Of a stretch of 19,640 nucleotides of DNA, positions 1-6,434 are shown piece by piece. A program made the translations under genes and the position numbers. The stretch is from Bacteroides sp. UBA1317 (lineage in GTDB: Bacteria; Bacteroidota; Bacteroidia; Bacteroidales; Bacteroidaceae). The stretch lies in NCBI GenBank assembly GCA_002307035.1, contig DBTL01000029.1:1-19640 (forward strand). The letters are read 5' to 3'. The stretch's first letter is position 1. Each line of letters starts with the position of its first letter. Under the pieces are notes generated by a model. The model was not told where the DNA came from, did not search any database, and worked only from the letters and a program-made list of their open reading frames with translations.

Positions 1-1
1 C

Positions 2-325
2 GGTTCATTCCTGAATGCTTATGTGATGAGCAAGATGAAGTTAGCCAGTGGTGGAAAGAATTTCTCCGCTCGTGCCATTTGGTCTACTGTAGTAGGTGAA
101 ACGGCTGATTCGTTTCTCTTTTTCCCTATCGCCTTCGGGGGTATCATTGCCTGGAGGGAATTGTTGATTATGATGGGAGTACAGATCGTGCTCAAATCTC
201 TCTACGAAGTGATCGTTCTTCCTGTCACTATCCGTGTGGTGAAGTTAATCAAGAGAATAGATGGAAGCGATGTGTTCGACGAGAATATTTCATATAATGT
301 GCTCAAAGTAAAAGATGTAGTTTAA
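2..325 (+). CDS. yhhQ: Queuosine precursor transporter, YhhQ/VUT_1 family (C-terminal part)
   Basis: The reading frame is open from base 2 and enters from outside the window, so only about the last 107 residues are present. The segment GSFLNAYVMSKMK followed by TIVGE-like WSTVVGETADSFLFFPIAF is typical of the central and C-terminal part of the YhhQ/VUT_1 family of inner-membrane proteins that import queuosine precursors (preQ0/preQ1). Hydrophobic stretches around SFLFFPIAFGGIIAW and LLIMMGVQIVLKSLYEVIVLPV are predicted membrane helices, followed by a basic cytoplasmic tail. Only 10 bases separate its stop from queC, and queF follows, so the three probably form one operon for making and salvaging queuosine precursors. 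A GTG/ATG at 23-28 lies inside the conserved region and is not a real start. Family assignment is by recognition; substrate specificity is inferred from family and context. Confidence 0.85.
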   Translation, partial: GSFLNAYVMSKMKLASGGKNFSARAIWSTVVGETADSFLFFPIAFGGIIAWRELLIMMGVQIVLKSLYEVIVLPVTIRVVKLIKRIDGSDVFDENISYNVLKVKDVV

Positions 326-335
326 ATCTGAAGTT

Positions 336-1076
336 ATGCAAAGTGATAATCGACTAAATGCTGCGAATGGAGCTGCTCAAAGTGAAGGCGAATGGAGGTT
401 GCGGGCTGATGGTTTAATAAATAATTTGCCAAACAATTCCGCACTAGTCTTGTTTAGTGGCGGGCAGGATTCTACGACTTGCTTATTTTGGGCAAAAAAA
501 CAATTTAAGAAAGTGTATGCTTTGAGTTTTCTTTATGGACAGAAGCATGCGCATGAAGTAGACTTGGCCCGGGGAATAGCTGAAAGGGCAGGAGTGGAGT
601 TTCAGGTGATGGATGCTACATTCATCAGTAGCTTAGGTCGCAACTCATTGACGGACACTACTTTGGTAATGGACCAGGAGAAACCTATTGATTCTTTTCC
701 AAATACGTTTGTGCCCGGACGAAATTTGTTTTTTCTGAGCATTGCTGCTGTGTACGCTCGCGAACGTGGAGTGAGACATCTTGTAACAGGCGTGTCGCAA
801 ACGGATTTTAGCGGGTATCCCGATTGTCGCGATTCATTTATTAAATCGCTCAACGTTACACTCAATTTGGCTATGGATGAGCAGTTTGTGCTTCATACCC
901 CATTGATGTGGATTGACAAGGCACAAACATGGGCTTTAGCCGACGAACTAGGTGTGCTTGATATTGTGCGCAACGAAACATTGACTTGCTATAATGGCAT
1001 CCCGGCTGACGGATGTGGGCATTGTCCGGCTTGCAAGTTGCGTAGACAAGGCTTGGAAGAATTCTTAGGAAAATAA
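336..1076 (+). CDS. queC: 7-cyano-7-deazaguanine synthase QueC
   Basis: Converts 7-carboxy-7-deazaguanine, ammonia and ATP into preQ0 in cytoplasmic queuosine biosynthesis. The ATP-pyrophosphatase P-loop SGGQDSTT lies near residues 41-48. The family blocks FPNTFVPGRNLFFLSIAA and GVSQTDFSGYPDCRD follow, and the zinc-binding cysteines sit at the C-terminus (the Cys of ETLTCYNG, then CGHCPAC). The protein is 246 residues, against roughly 220 for relatives, because about 28 extra polar residues precede the conserved ALVLFSGG strand. No ATG occurs between 336 and the P-loop, only TTG codons (for example 399), so 336 is the best start but the extension may be partly untranslated. It sits 10 bases after the transporter and 13 bases before queF, which uses its product. 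Confidence 0.95.
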   Translation: MQSDNRLNAANGAAQSEGEWRLRADGLINNLPNNSALVLFSGGQDSTTCLFWAKKQFKKVYALSFLYGQKHAHEVDLARGIAERAGVEFQVMDATFISSLGRNSLTDTTLVMDQEKPIDSFPNTFVPGRNLFFLSIAAVYARERGVRHLVTGVSQTDFSGYPDCRDSFIKSLNVTLNLAMDEQFVLHTPLMWIDKAQTWALADELGVLDIVRNETLTCYNGIPADGCGHCPACKLRRQGLEEFLGK

Positions 1077-1089
1077 ACAATTAGAAAGT

Positions 1090-1551
1090 ATGAACGAACT
1101 TAAAGATCAGTTGTCTTTGTTGGGGCAGAAGACAGAATATAAGCAAGATTATGCGCCGGAAGTGCTTGAGGCATTTGATAATAAACATCCCGACAATGAT
1201 TATTGGGTGAGATTTAATTGCCCTGAGTTTACGAGCTTATGTCCTATCACCGGACAGCCTGATTTTGCAGAGATACGCATCAGTTACCTGCCCGATGTGA
1301 AGATGGTGGAGAGTAAGAGTTTGAAACTGTACCTATTCAGTTTTCGCAATCACGGTGCCTTTCACGAAGACTGTGTGAATATCATCATGAAAGATCTGAT
1401 CCAGTTGATGAATCCTAAATACATCGAAGTTATCGGCGTGTTTACCCCACGTGGCGGTATTTCTATTTATCCTTATACCAATTATGGTCGTCCCGGTACA
1501 AAGTACGAAGAAATGGCAAGTTATCGCCTGATGAACCACGACATGCGCTAG
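1090..1551 (+). CDS. queF: NADPH-dependent 7-cyano-7-deazaguanine reductase QueF (short type)
   Basis: Reduces the nitrile of preQ0 to the aminomethyl group of preQ1, which is then inserted into tRNA by Tgt. At 153 residues it matches the short single-domain QueF class. The nucleophilic cysteine is Cys51 in TSLCPITGQPDFA, and the acid/base aspartate is Asp58 of the same block. The NADPH-binding QueF motif ESKSLK occupies residues 74-79, and FRNHGAFHED (86-94) completes the active site. It ends the queuosine operon and runs convergently toward rlmH, whose stop is 33 bases away. No other function fits these motifs. Confidence 0.96.
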   Translation: MNELKDQLSLLGQKTEYKQDYAPEVLEAFDNKHPDNDYWVRFNCPEFTSLCPITGQPDFAEIRISYLPDVKMVESKSLKLYLFSFRNHGAFHEDCVNIIMKDLIQLMNPKYIEVIGVFTPRGGISIYPYTNYGRPGTKYEEMASYRLMNHDMR

Positions 1552-1564
1552 GATAGCTTTTCGG

Positions 1565-1591
1565 TGAATGAAGTAGGAAAATACTCATTCA
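1565..1591. terminator. Hairpin between convergent queF and rlmH, possible weak bidirectional terminator
   Basis: TGAATGA (1565-1571) pairs with TCATTCA (1585-1591), continued by GTA/TAC after a one-base bulge, with loop GGAAAA. It lies in the 33-base convergent gap and reaches into the last rlmH codons. Neither side has a clear T-tract, so termination is only inferred from the position. Confidence 0.3.
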
Positions 1592-2058
1592 TGGTGATAG
1601 GGTCCTCCGTTCAAAATAGTCATGGCACGATAAAGTTGCTCCACAAAGATAAGCCTTATCATCTGGTGTGAGAAAGTCATCTTGGAGAGTGACATTTTTT
1701 CATGGGCAGCCTGATAAACTTTTTGTGAAAACCCATAAGGTCCTCCAATAACAAAAATCAGTCGTTTATTCACATTGGCTAGTTTTCTCTCCATCCAGGT
1801 GGCAAAGTCTACCGAGCGAAATTCTTTTCCGAATTCATCTAACAGTACGATGACATCACCCGGTTGGAAGGCCTTACAAATCAATTCTCCTTCTTTCTCT
1901 TTTTGTTGGTCTGCCGTCAGATTCTTCGTGTTTTTAAGTTCCGGGATTACCTCCATCTCAAACGAGATGAAATGCTTGGTGCGTTCCATATAATCATTGA
2001 TGGCAGTGATGTAATGTTGTTCTACAGTGCGTCCTACTACAAGTAATATTGTTTTCAT
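1585..2058 (-). CDS. rlmH: 23S rRNA (pseudouridine1915-N3)-methyltransferase RlmH
   Basis: Methylates N3 of pseudouridine 1915 in helix 69 of 23S rRNA on assembled 70S ribosomes, using S-adenosylmethionine. The 157-residue length is the family norm. It is a minimal SPOUT enzyme: the trefoil-knot SAM site is FVIGGPYGFS (about residues 103-112), preceded by VIVLLDEFGKEFRS. The signature C-terminus is SHQMIRLIFVEQLYRAMTI followed by NGGPYHHE. It is probably monocistronic, convergent with queF and divergent from the DUF4783-nadC pair. The ATG at 2058 is followed by a standard MKTILLVVG beta-strand. Confidence 0.97.
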   Translation of the reverse strand: MKTILLVVGRTVEQHYITAINDYMERTKHFISFEMEVIPELKNTKNLTADQQKEKEGELICKAFQPGDVIVLLDEFGKEFRSVDFATWMERKLANVNKRLIFVIGGPYGFSQKVYQAAHEKMSLSKMTFSHQMIRLIFVEQLYRAMTILNGGPYHHE

Positions 2059-2098
2059 TTTTTATGTTTTAATTGCTCTTCGCAAGGCTTTAAGTCCA

Positions 2099-2106
2099 CA
2101 AAAATA
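2099..2106 (-). promoter_or_regulatory. Candidate -7 box for rlmH
   Basis: Read on the minus strand this is TATTTTTG, an exact match to the Bacteroidota -7 consensus TAnnTTTG. It would give a leader of roughly 35 bases before the rlmH ATG. No clear -33 TTG is present at the right distance, so the call rests on the -7 box and position. Confidence 0.45.
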
Positions 2107-2117
2107 GTCTTTTTCTG

Positions 2118-2146
2118 TTGTTTTTATATATAAATACTTACCTTTG
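2118..2146 (+). promoter_or_regulatory. Promoter of the DUF4783-nadC operon
   Basis: A TTG at 2118-2120 (-33 element) and TACCTTTG at 2139-2146 (exact TAnnTTTG) are separated by 18 bases. Transcription would begin near 2153, about 18 bases before the ATG at 2171. Confidence 0.6.
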
Positions 2147-2170
2147 CTTGTCATTTAATACTTGTATGTG

Positions 2171-2563
2171 ATGAAAAAAACAGTATTTCTATTGATCAGT
2201 GGCATGTTCTTTCTTGTCTCTACGCTTTCTGCCCAAGATATTCCGACTGGTATAGTTGTGGCATTTAAGAAAGGAAATGCTCAGGAACTCGGCAAATATA
2301 TGGCTGATAAGGTCGATTTGATCGTTCTCAATAAGACCTCAAATTTAGGTAAACAGCAAGCAGAAAGTATGATAGCTGCTTTTTTTGCAGAAAATCAGGT
2401 CAGCGGGTTTACCGTGAACCACCAAGGAAAACGTGACGAATCATGTTTTTTAATTGGAACCCTAACGACCGGTAATGGAAACTTTCGAGTGAACTGTTTT
2501 CTAAAACGTCTTGAAAATAAATATTTAATTCATCAAATAAGAATAGATAAAACCAATGAATGA
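2171..2563 (+). CDS. Secreted DUF4783 family protein
   Basis: A 130-residue exported protein of the Bacteroidota-specific DUF4783 family; its biochemical function is unknown. A signal peptide covers about residues 1-21 (MKK, a hydrophobic core, then STLSA before QDIP). The mature part has an NTF2-like flavour: an N-terminal helix with DIPTGIVVAFKKGNAQELGKYM, then strands ending in a C-terminal KRLENKYLIHQIRID. The frame opens at a TTG at 2162, but ATG 2171 places the signal peptide correctly and leaves room for the promoter. Its last 8 bases overlap the start of nadC, which implies translational coupling, an arrangement I recall from other Bacteroides. A role in NAD synthesis is not implied by the sequence. 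Confidence 0.85.
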   Translation: MKKTVFLLISGMFFLVSTLSAQDIPTGIVVAFKKGNAQELGKYMADKVDLIVLNKTSNLGKQQAESMIAAFFAENQVSGFTVNHQGKRDESCFLIGTLTTGNGNFRVNCFLKRLENKYLIHQIRIDKTNE

Positions 2564-3395
2564 GCTGATAGATAAATTGATTGACCTTGCTTTCGCTGAA
2601 GATATAGGTGATGGAGATCATACCACACTGTCTTGTATTCCTCCGACTGCCATGGGCAAATCGAAACTTCTTATTAAAGAAGCCGGGGTACTGGCCGGAA
2701 TGGAAATAGCCAAAGAAATTTTTCATCGTTTCGATCCGGAAATGAAGGTGGAAGTATTTATCAATGATGGTGCTGAAGTGAAACCGGGCGATGTGGCCAT
2801 GGTGGTTGAAGGTAAAGTGCAGTCTTTACTGCAAACCGAACGCTTGATGCTCAACGTGATGCAACGTATGAGTGGTATTGCTACCATGACTCGCCGTTAT
2901 GTGAAACAGCTCGAAGGTACGAATACTCGTGTGCTCGATACCCGCAAGACTACTCCGGGTATGCGTATGCTCGAGAAAGCGGCGGTCAAAATCGGTGGTG
3001 GTGTGAATCATCGTATCGGTCTTTTCGATATGATTCTACTCAAAGATAATCATGTGGATTTTGCCGGAGGCATAGACAAAGCCATCTCTCGGGCCAAGGA
3101 CTACTGTAAGCAGAAGGGTAAAGATCTGAAAATAGAGATTGAGGTAAGAAACTTCGATGAACTGAATCAGGTGCTTGCCATTGGCGGAGTAGATCGCATC
3201 ATGCTCGATAATTTCACTCCCGCAAACACTAAAAAGGCTGTGGAAGTGATTGGCGGACGCTATGAAACTGAATCCTCGGGAGGTATCACCTTCGACACAT
3301 TGCGCGATTATGCCGTGTGTGGAGTTGATTACATTTCTGTAGGTGCACTCACTCATTCAGTGAAAGGTCTTGATATGAGTTTCAAGGCTTGTTGA
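2556..3395 (+). CDS. nadC: Nicotinate-nucleotide pyrophosphorylase (carboxylating), quinolinate phosphoribosyltransferase
   Basis: Catalyses quinolinate + PRPP to nicotinate mononucleotide + CO2 + PPi, the entry into NAD from the de novo pathway. At 279 residues it has the usual family length. An N-terminal sandwich domain (AFAEDIGDGDHTT, ERLMLNVMQRMSGIAT) is followed by the alpha/beta barrel. The quinolinate/phosphate-binding motifs are TRKTTPGMR (about 129-137), the Lys of KAAVKIGGGVNHR, LLKDNHV, EIEVRN, IMLDNF, ESSGGI and the terminal GVDYISVGALTHS. Every catalytic block is present. It overlaps the upstream DUF4783 gene by 8 bases, so both are read from the promoter near 2118-2146. The nadA and nadB genes are not in this window. 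Confidence 0.97.
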   Translation: MNELIDKLIDLAFAEDIGDGDHTTLSCIPPTAMGKSKLLIKEAGVLAGMEIAKEIFHRFDPEMKVEVFINDGAEVKPGDVAMVVEGKVQSLLQTERLMLNVMQRMSGIATMTRRYVKQLEGTNTRVLDTRKTTPGMRMLEKAAVKIGGGVNHRIGLFDMILLKDNHVDFAGGIDKAISRAKDYCKQKGKDLKIEIEVRNFDELNQVLAIGGVDRIMLDNFTPANTKKAVEVIGGRYETESSGGITFDTLRDYAVCGVDYISVGALTHSVKGLDMSFKAC

Positions 3396-3422
3396 TTTAA
3401 TATTCTTTAATACTTTTCTTTG
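3393..3422 (+). promoter_or_regulatory. Candidate promoter of the sigma factor operon
   Basis: TTG at 3393-3395 and TTTCTTTG at 3415-3422 are separated by 19 bases. The -7 box differs from TAnnTTTG at one position. It would give a leader of about 65 bases to the TTG start at 3494, a leader containing the inverted repeat at 3440-3465. Autoregulation by the encoded sigma factor cannot be judged. Confidence 0.4.
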
Positions 3423-3439
3423 CAGCATTCATTCAGTCA

Positions 3440-3465
3440 CTGCGTCTAACTTGCAAACGACGCAG
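3440..3465. repeat. Inverted repeat in the sigma factor leader
   Basis: CTGCGTC (3440-3446) and GACGCAG (3459-3465) form a perfect 7-bp dyad with a 12-base loop, between nadC and the sigma factor gene. No T-tract follows, so a nadC terminator is unlikely; an mRNA hairpin or protein-binding site is possible. Confidence 0.4.
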
Positions 3466-3493
3466 ACATACGACTGGTAAAAAAGCACTTAAG

Positions 3494-4063
3494 TTGGAAA
3501 ATGAGATAGAACTGATTAAAGGCTGTAGGGCGGGAGACAACTTAGCCCGCAGGCAACTTTATACCCTCTACTCCAACAAGATGCTGGCGGTGTGCTACCG
3601 CTATACGGGCGATATGGATACAGCTCATGATGTACTACACGATGCTTTCATTAAGATATTTACCGGATTTTCTTTCCGGGGTGAAGCATCGCTGGGTACA
3701 TGGATAACCAAGGTGATGATTACTCAGGCTATCGATTATCTGCGGAAACAAAAACGCGTTAGTCAGATGATTGTGCACGAGGAAGATATCCCTGATATCC
3801 CTGATATCCCTGATATCCCTGATCTTCCGGATAAGGACAATAGTAGTCGGATTACGGAAGAACAGTTGATGGCTTTTGTCGCTGAGCTGCCCGATGGCTG
3901 TCGCACGGTTTTCAACTTGTTCGTTTTCGAAGAGAAGTCGCACAAAGAGATTGCTGATATGCTTCATATAAAGGAACATTCATCTACCTCACAGTTGCAC
4001 CGGGCCAAATGTTTGCTGGCAAAAAGAATTAAAGAATACTTGAATCATGAAGAAAGAAAATGA
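3494..4063 (+). CDS. ECF-type RNA polymerase sigma factor
   Basis: A 189-residue group IV sigma factor. Region 2 spans about residues 5-88 (AGDNLARRQLYTLYSNKML, then YTGDMDTAHDVLHDAFIKIF and the -10-reading segment EASLGTWITKVMITQAIDYLRKQ). Region 4 spans about 120-184 (ELPDGCRTVFNLFVFEEKSHKEIADML with its helix-turn-helix, then SQLHRAK). Between them lies a DIP tripeptide repeat. Translation probably starts at TTG 3494, since the next in-frame ATG (residue 30) would cut into region 2. The stop overlaps the next gene by 17 bases, coupling it to a candidate anti-sigma factor that spans the envelope. The sigma factor is therefore predicted to be held at the inner membrane until an envelope signal frees it. 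The closest described arrangement I know is the Das/Dma pair of B. thetaiotaomicron. Confidence 0.9.
   Translation: MENEIELIKGCRAGDNLARRQLYTLYSNKMLAVCYRYTGDMDTAHDVLHDAFIKIFTGFSFRGEASLGTWITKVMITQAIDYLRKQKRVSQMIVHEEDIPDIPDIPDIPDLPDKDNSSRITEEQLMAFVAELPDGCRTVFNLFVFEEKSHKEIADMLHIKEHSSTSQLHRAKCLLAKRIKEYLNHEERK
3785..3829 (+). repeat. In-frame 9-bp tandem repeat (DIP codons) in the sigma factor linker
   Basis: Four perfect copies of GATATCCCT fill 3785-3820, and a diverged fifth copy, GATCTTCCG, follows to 3829. They encode Asp-Ile-Pro four times and Asp-Leu-Pro once, at residues 98-112, exactly between regions 2 and 4. The unit is three codons, so gain or loss of copies keeps the frame. Confidence 0.95.
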
Positions 4064-5132
4064 TGAATTGACAGAATTGTTTCGCTCACGACTGGCAGAT
4101 GCTAAAATGCCGGTGAGAGATCGTTTTTGGGAAGAACTCGAAAAGGATATTCCGGTGGCTGTTCATCGTCGTCGGTTATATATCTATCGTTTCACAGCAG
4201 CTGCTTCTGTACTTTTTGTATTGATGGCTTCGTCGGCTGCTTTTTGGTTCTTCTCACCCAAAGAAGAGATTGCGGATGCTTTTACTAAGGTTGAGATCTC
4301 CGCTGGGGCCCAGGGGCAACTGAATGCTGATGTGGTGAAAGATGACTTTCCTCCTATACATATTGCATCAGTCTTACCAAAACCTACTCCTCGTTCGTTT
4401 GGCGTTTTAACTTTACCCGATAATAATAATGGAGAAGGACAGAATGACTCAACTGTTTCTATAACTGTTTCCATGTCGTTTTCTATTTCTTCCTCTTCTT
4501 CCTACACTTCTCGTAACAAAAAGAGGTCTCAGCAGCAGCAAACTGCGATGGCTTCTAATTCTAATGAAGCGACAGAGAATGCAGTTCACTCTCACTCTAC
4601 TGATGTTGAGCGTTCTGTTGGCGGAAGCTCACAGAAAGAAGCTAATAAAGTTTCTTCTTGGGCTTTGAAAGCGGCTGCCGGCCTTTCGTTGCTTGTTGCC
4701 GATGACATGCGTGCTCCTGTTGCTGCAAGCATTACATTAGAAAAGAAAATCACAAAACGTTTTTCTGTAGAAGCCGGACTCGCTTACTCTTGCGAACAAA
4801 GTCCTGAGAATGGAAACATGCACTATGTTGGTATTCCTGTTAAGGCCAACTTTCTGATAGCCGGCAATCGTAAACTAGATGTATACGCTTCCTTAGGCGG
4901 ACTGCTTGATAAGTGTGTGGCTGGTGCTCCGCAGAATGATTTCAACAGCGAACCTATTCAATTGTCTCTGACTGCAGGTTTGGGCGTACGATATAGAATT
5001 AGCGATAAGTTTGCCTTATTTGCCGAACCGGCACTTACTCATCATTTTAACCCTGATTTAGATTGGGAGACTGCTCGTTCTCGCAAATCTACGAATATGA
5101 ATCTGCTTTGCGGAGTGAGGATGACCTATTAA
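4047..5132 (+). CDS. Predicted dual membrane-spanning anti-sigma factor with C-terminal outer-membrane beta-barrel
   Basis: A 361-residue protein with four visible parts. Residues 1-45 are a charged cytoplasmic segment (MKKENDELTELFRSRLADA, then RFWEELEKDIP) ending in HRRR. Residues 49-69 form one hydrophobic helix. Residues 70-204 are a periplasmic-type linker rich in Ser, Gln and Asn. About 205-361 form an amphipathic, Gly/aromatic-rich beta domain ending in Tyr (VRMTY), like small outer-membrane barrels. The N-terminus has the size and position of a sigma-binding anti-sigma domain, and the gene overlaps an ECF sigma gene by 17 bases. I recall the same architecture in the dual membrane-spanning anti-sigma (Dma) family, reported to control outer-membrane vesiculation in B. 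thetaiotaomicron. Homology to Dma is inferred from layout. The alternative is an inner-membrane protein whose beta domain is soluble. Confidence 0.75.
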   Translation: MKKENDELTELFRSRLADAKMPVRDRFWEELEKDIPVAVHRRRLYIYRFTAAASVLFVLMASSAAFWFFSPKEEIADAFTKVEISAGAQGQLNADVVKDDFPPIHIASVLPKPTPRSFGVLTLPDNNNGEGQNDSTVSITVSMSFSISSSSSYTSRNKKRSQQQQTAMASNSNEATENAVHSHSTDVERSVGGSSQKEANKVSSWALKAAAGLSLLVADDMRAPVAASITLEKKITKRFSVEAGLAYSCEQSPENGNMHYVGIPVKANFLIAGNRKLDVYASLGGLLDKCVAGAPQNDFNSEPIQLSLTAGLGVRYRISDKFALFAEPALTHHFNPDLDWETARSRKSTNMNLLCGVRMTY

Positions 5133-5159
5133 TCAACGTATTATCAAAAACACAAAAGT

Positions 5160-5687
5160 ATGAAAAAAACTTTATTTGTGATGCTGACAATACTGTTGGC
5201 AATGGCATGCACAAGCTGCAATGAAGAAACGGTGGACTATAACCATCCCGATGTGAAACTTTTTGTGAAGCAACTTAAGGATGGAACGTATAAGACCAAA
5301 GGCCCCGAAGGATATGTTGAAGTTCCTAGATTTACCCGAGAAGATATCCCCGAATTGTTAAGCTATTCTGAGGACCTTACTATTATACCTTCATTTCCAC
5401 TACCGCCGGTTTCTGTTTATTTCGGATCGAAAGTTCGTTTGGGGGAATGCATGCTATGGATTGTGGAGAGTATTCGTTTGGGGCAATATGCCTCTCTTGG
5501 TTGTAAAATGGTACGAGCTGATGCGCAAAATTATGAAGGAATTTATTTCCTTTCCGACCAAGAAGTGCATGATGCTGCAAAACGTTATCGCTATTGGTGG
5601 GAGAATGTCCGGTATCCAAAAACGGAGTGGTCCGTAACTCCATGTTTTGATGATCCCCTTTGTGGAAGTGGATATCGCTGGTGGTAA
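5160..5687 (+). CDS. Putative lipoprotein, Bacteroides-specific (possibly DUF4943)
   Basis: A 175-residue predicted lipoprotein. The signal peptide MKKTLFVMLTILLAMAC ends in a lipobox at Cys17 (AMAC), or alternatively Cys20 (CTSC). The second option puts the acidic CNEE immediately after the lipidated cysteine, resembling the surface-export signals of Bacteroidota lipoproteins. The mature domain has paired aromatic residues (RYRYWWENVRYP, GSGYRWW) and two late cysteines (TPCFDDPLCG) that could form a disulfide. It resembles small Bacteroides lipoproteins that I associate with DUF4943, without certainty. It starts 27 bases after the anti-sigma-like gene with no promoter between, so it is probably in the sigma operon and may be an effector of it. 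Function unknown. Confidence 0.7.
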   Translation: MKKTLFVMLTILLAMACTSCNEETVDYNHPDVKLFVKQLKDGTYKTKGPEGYVEVPRFTREDIPELLSYSEDLTIIPSFPLPPVSVYFGSKVRLGECMLWIVESIRLGQYASLGCKMVRADAQNYEGIYFLSDQEVHDAAKRYRYWWENVRYPKTEWSVTPCFDDPLCGSGYRWW

Positions 5688-5703
5688 ATTAATGATGATG
5701 TAA

Positions 5704-6378
5704 ATGACAAAGCGCATAGCTCTCTTTCTACTTCTTAGCTCATTTTATCTGTTCGCACAAGCCCAATGGACGAAGAAGGATTCAACCAACTTACGCCGTT
5801 TGCTGGAGAGTGATGGTGAAATAAAGCTTAATCCGAATGCTTTAAAACAGCTAAAGATTGGGAAGGTTACAGGTACACCTCTGTTTGTGGATGACAAGTC
5901 TGCACTCAAGACCAATGAAACTCTTCCGTCTGTGTTGCCCGAGAAGAAGAAAATGGTGTTGACGTTGATGCCTTATAGCGCTAACACAAAGTTTAATTAT
6001 GACCCTATTTATCAGAAGAAAATTAGTGTGAAAGCAAACACTTATAGATCAAACCCATTCGAGGTGTTGTACTCACTAACGATTCCCTCAAACTGGGCTA
6101 AGCATCCGTTTGATGGTGGTTATCGCAAGTCGCTTGAAGAAATAGAAGCGACCGGCTTGCGTTATAATCCTTTGGCTGCCCGGGCCAATAATATGGCAGT
6201 GGGCGCTTGGGAGAGTACTGCTGTCTCAGGTCATGACTTTATGAAACCTTTTACGAAAGAATTTTGGGATGCGAAGGGGCGAAAACGCCGTGTTCGTACG
6301 CTTGAAGTGTTAAGTCAGTATGGTGATTCTACAACCGTACTTTTTCGTGATGGTGTACCCGGAAATAAGGTTCGTTAA
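5704..6378 (+). CDS. Secreted protein of unknown function (DUF4858-like)
   Basis: A 224-residue exported protein with a signal peptide at about residues 1-20 (MTKRIALFLLLSS to AQA before QWTKKD). The early mature motif KKDSTNLRRLLESDGEIKLN followed by PNALKQLKIG recalls Bacteroides DUF4858 proteins, an assignment from memory and not certain. The remainder is basic with no recognised catalytic motif; the C-terminus RDGVPGNKVR is polar. Only 16 bases separate it from the upstream lipoprotein, and the next gene has its own promoter starting 3 bases beyond this stop. It is therefore predicted to be the last gene of the sigma factor operon and may act in the envelope. Confidence 0.65.
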   Translation: MTKRIALFLLLSSFYLFAQAQWTKKDSTNLRRLLESDGEIKLNPNALKQLKIGKVTGTPLFVDDKSALKTNETLPSVLPEKKKMVLTLMPYSANTKFNYDPIYQKKISVKANTYRSNPFEVLYSLTIPSNWAKHPFDGGYRKSLEEIEATGLRYNPLAARANNMAVGAWESTAVSGHDFMKPFTKEFWDAKGRKRRVRTLEVLSQYGDSTTVLFRDGVPGNKVR

Positions 6379-6380
6379 TA

Positions 6381-6412
6381 TTTGGTTGTTCTGTGTCTGT
6401 GGTTTACTTTTG
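6381..6412 (+). promoter_or_regulatory. Promoter of the nitronate monooxygenase-like gene
   Basis: TTTG at 6381-6384 and TACTTTTG at 6405-6412 (exact TAnnTTTG) are separated by 20 bases. Transcription would start near 6419, about 16 bases before ATG 6435, which excludes the longer in-frame start at 6393 because that codon lies inside the promoter. Confidence 0.7.
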
Positions 6413-6434
6413 TACTTCATTTAAACATAACGTT

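Noticed and set aside
3785..3829. CRISPR-like or regulatory tandem repeat
   Set aside because: The 9-bp unit is contiguous, has no spacers and is in frame within the sigma factor gene, so it is a coding repeat.
6393..6434. Longer N-terminus for the nitronate monooxygenase-like protein
   Set aside because: The extra codons overlap an excellent -33/-7 promoter, and family members begin at MNRISSLFGIQYP.
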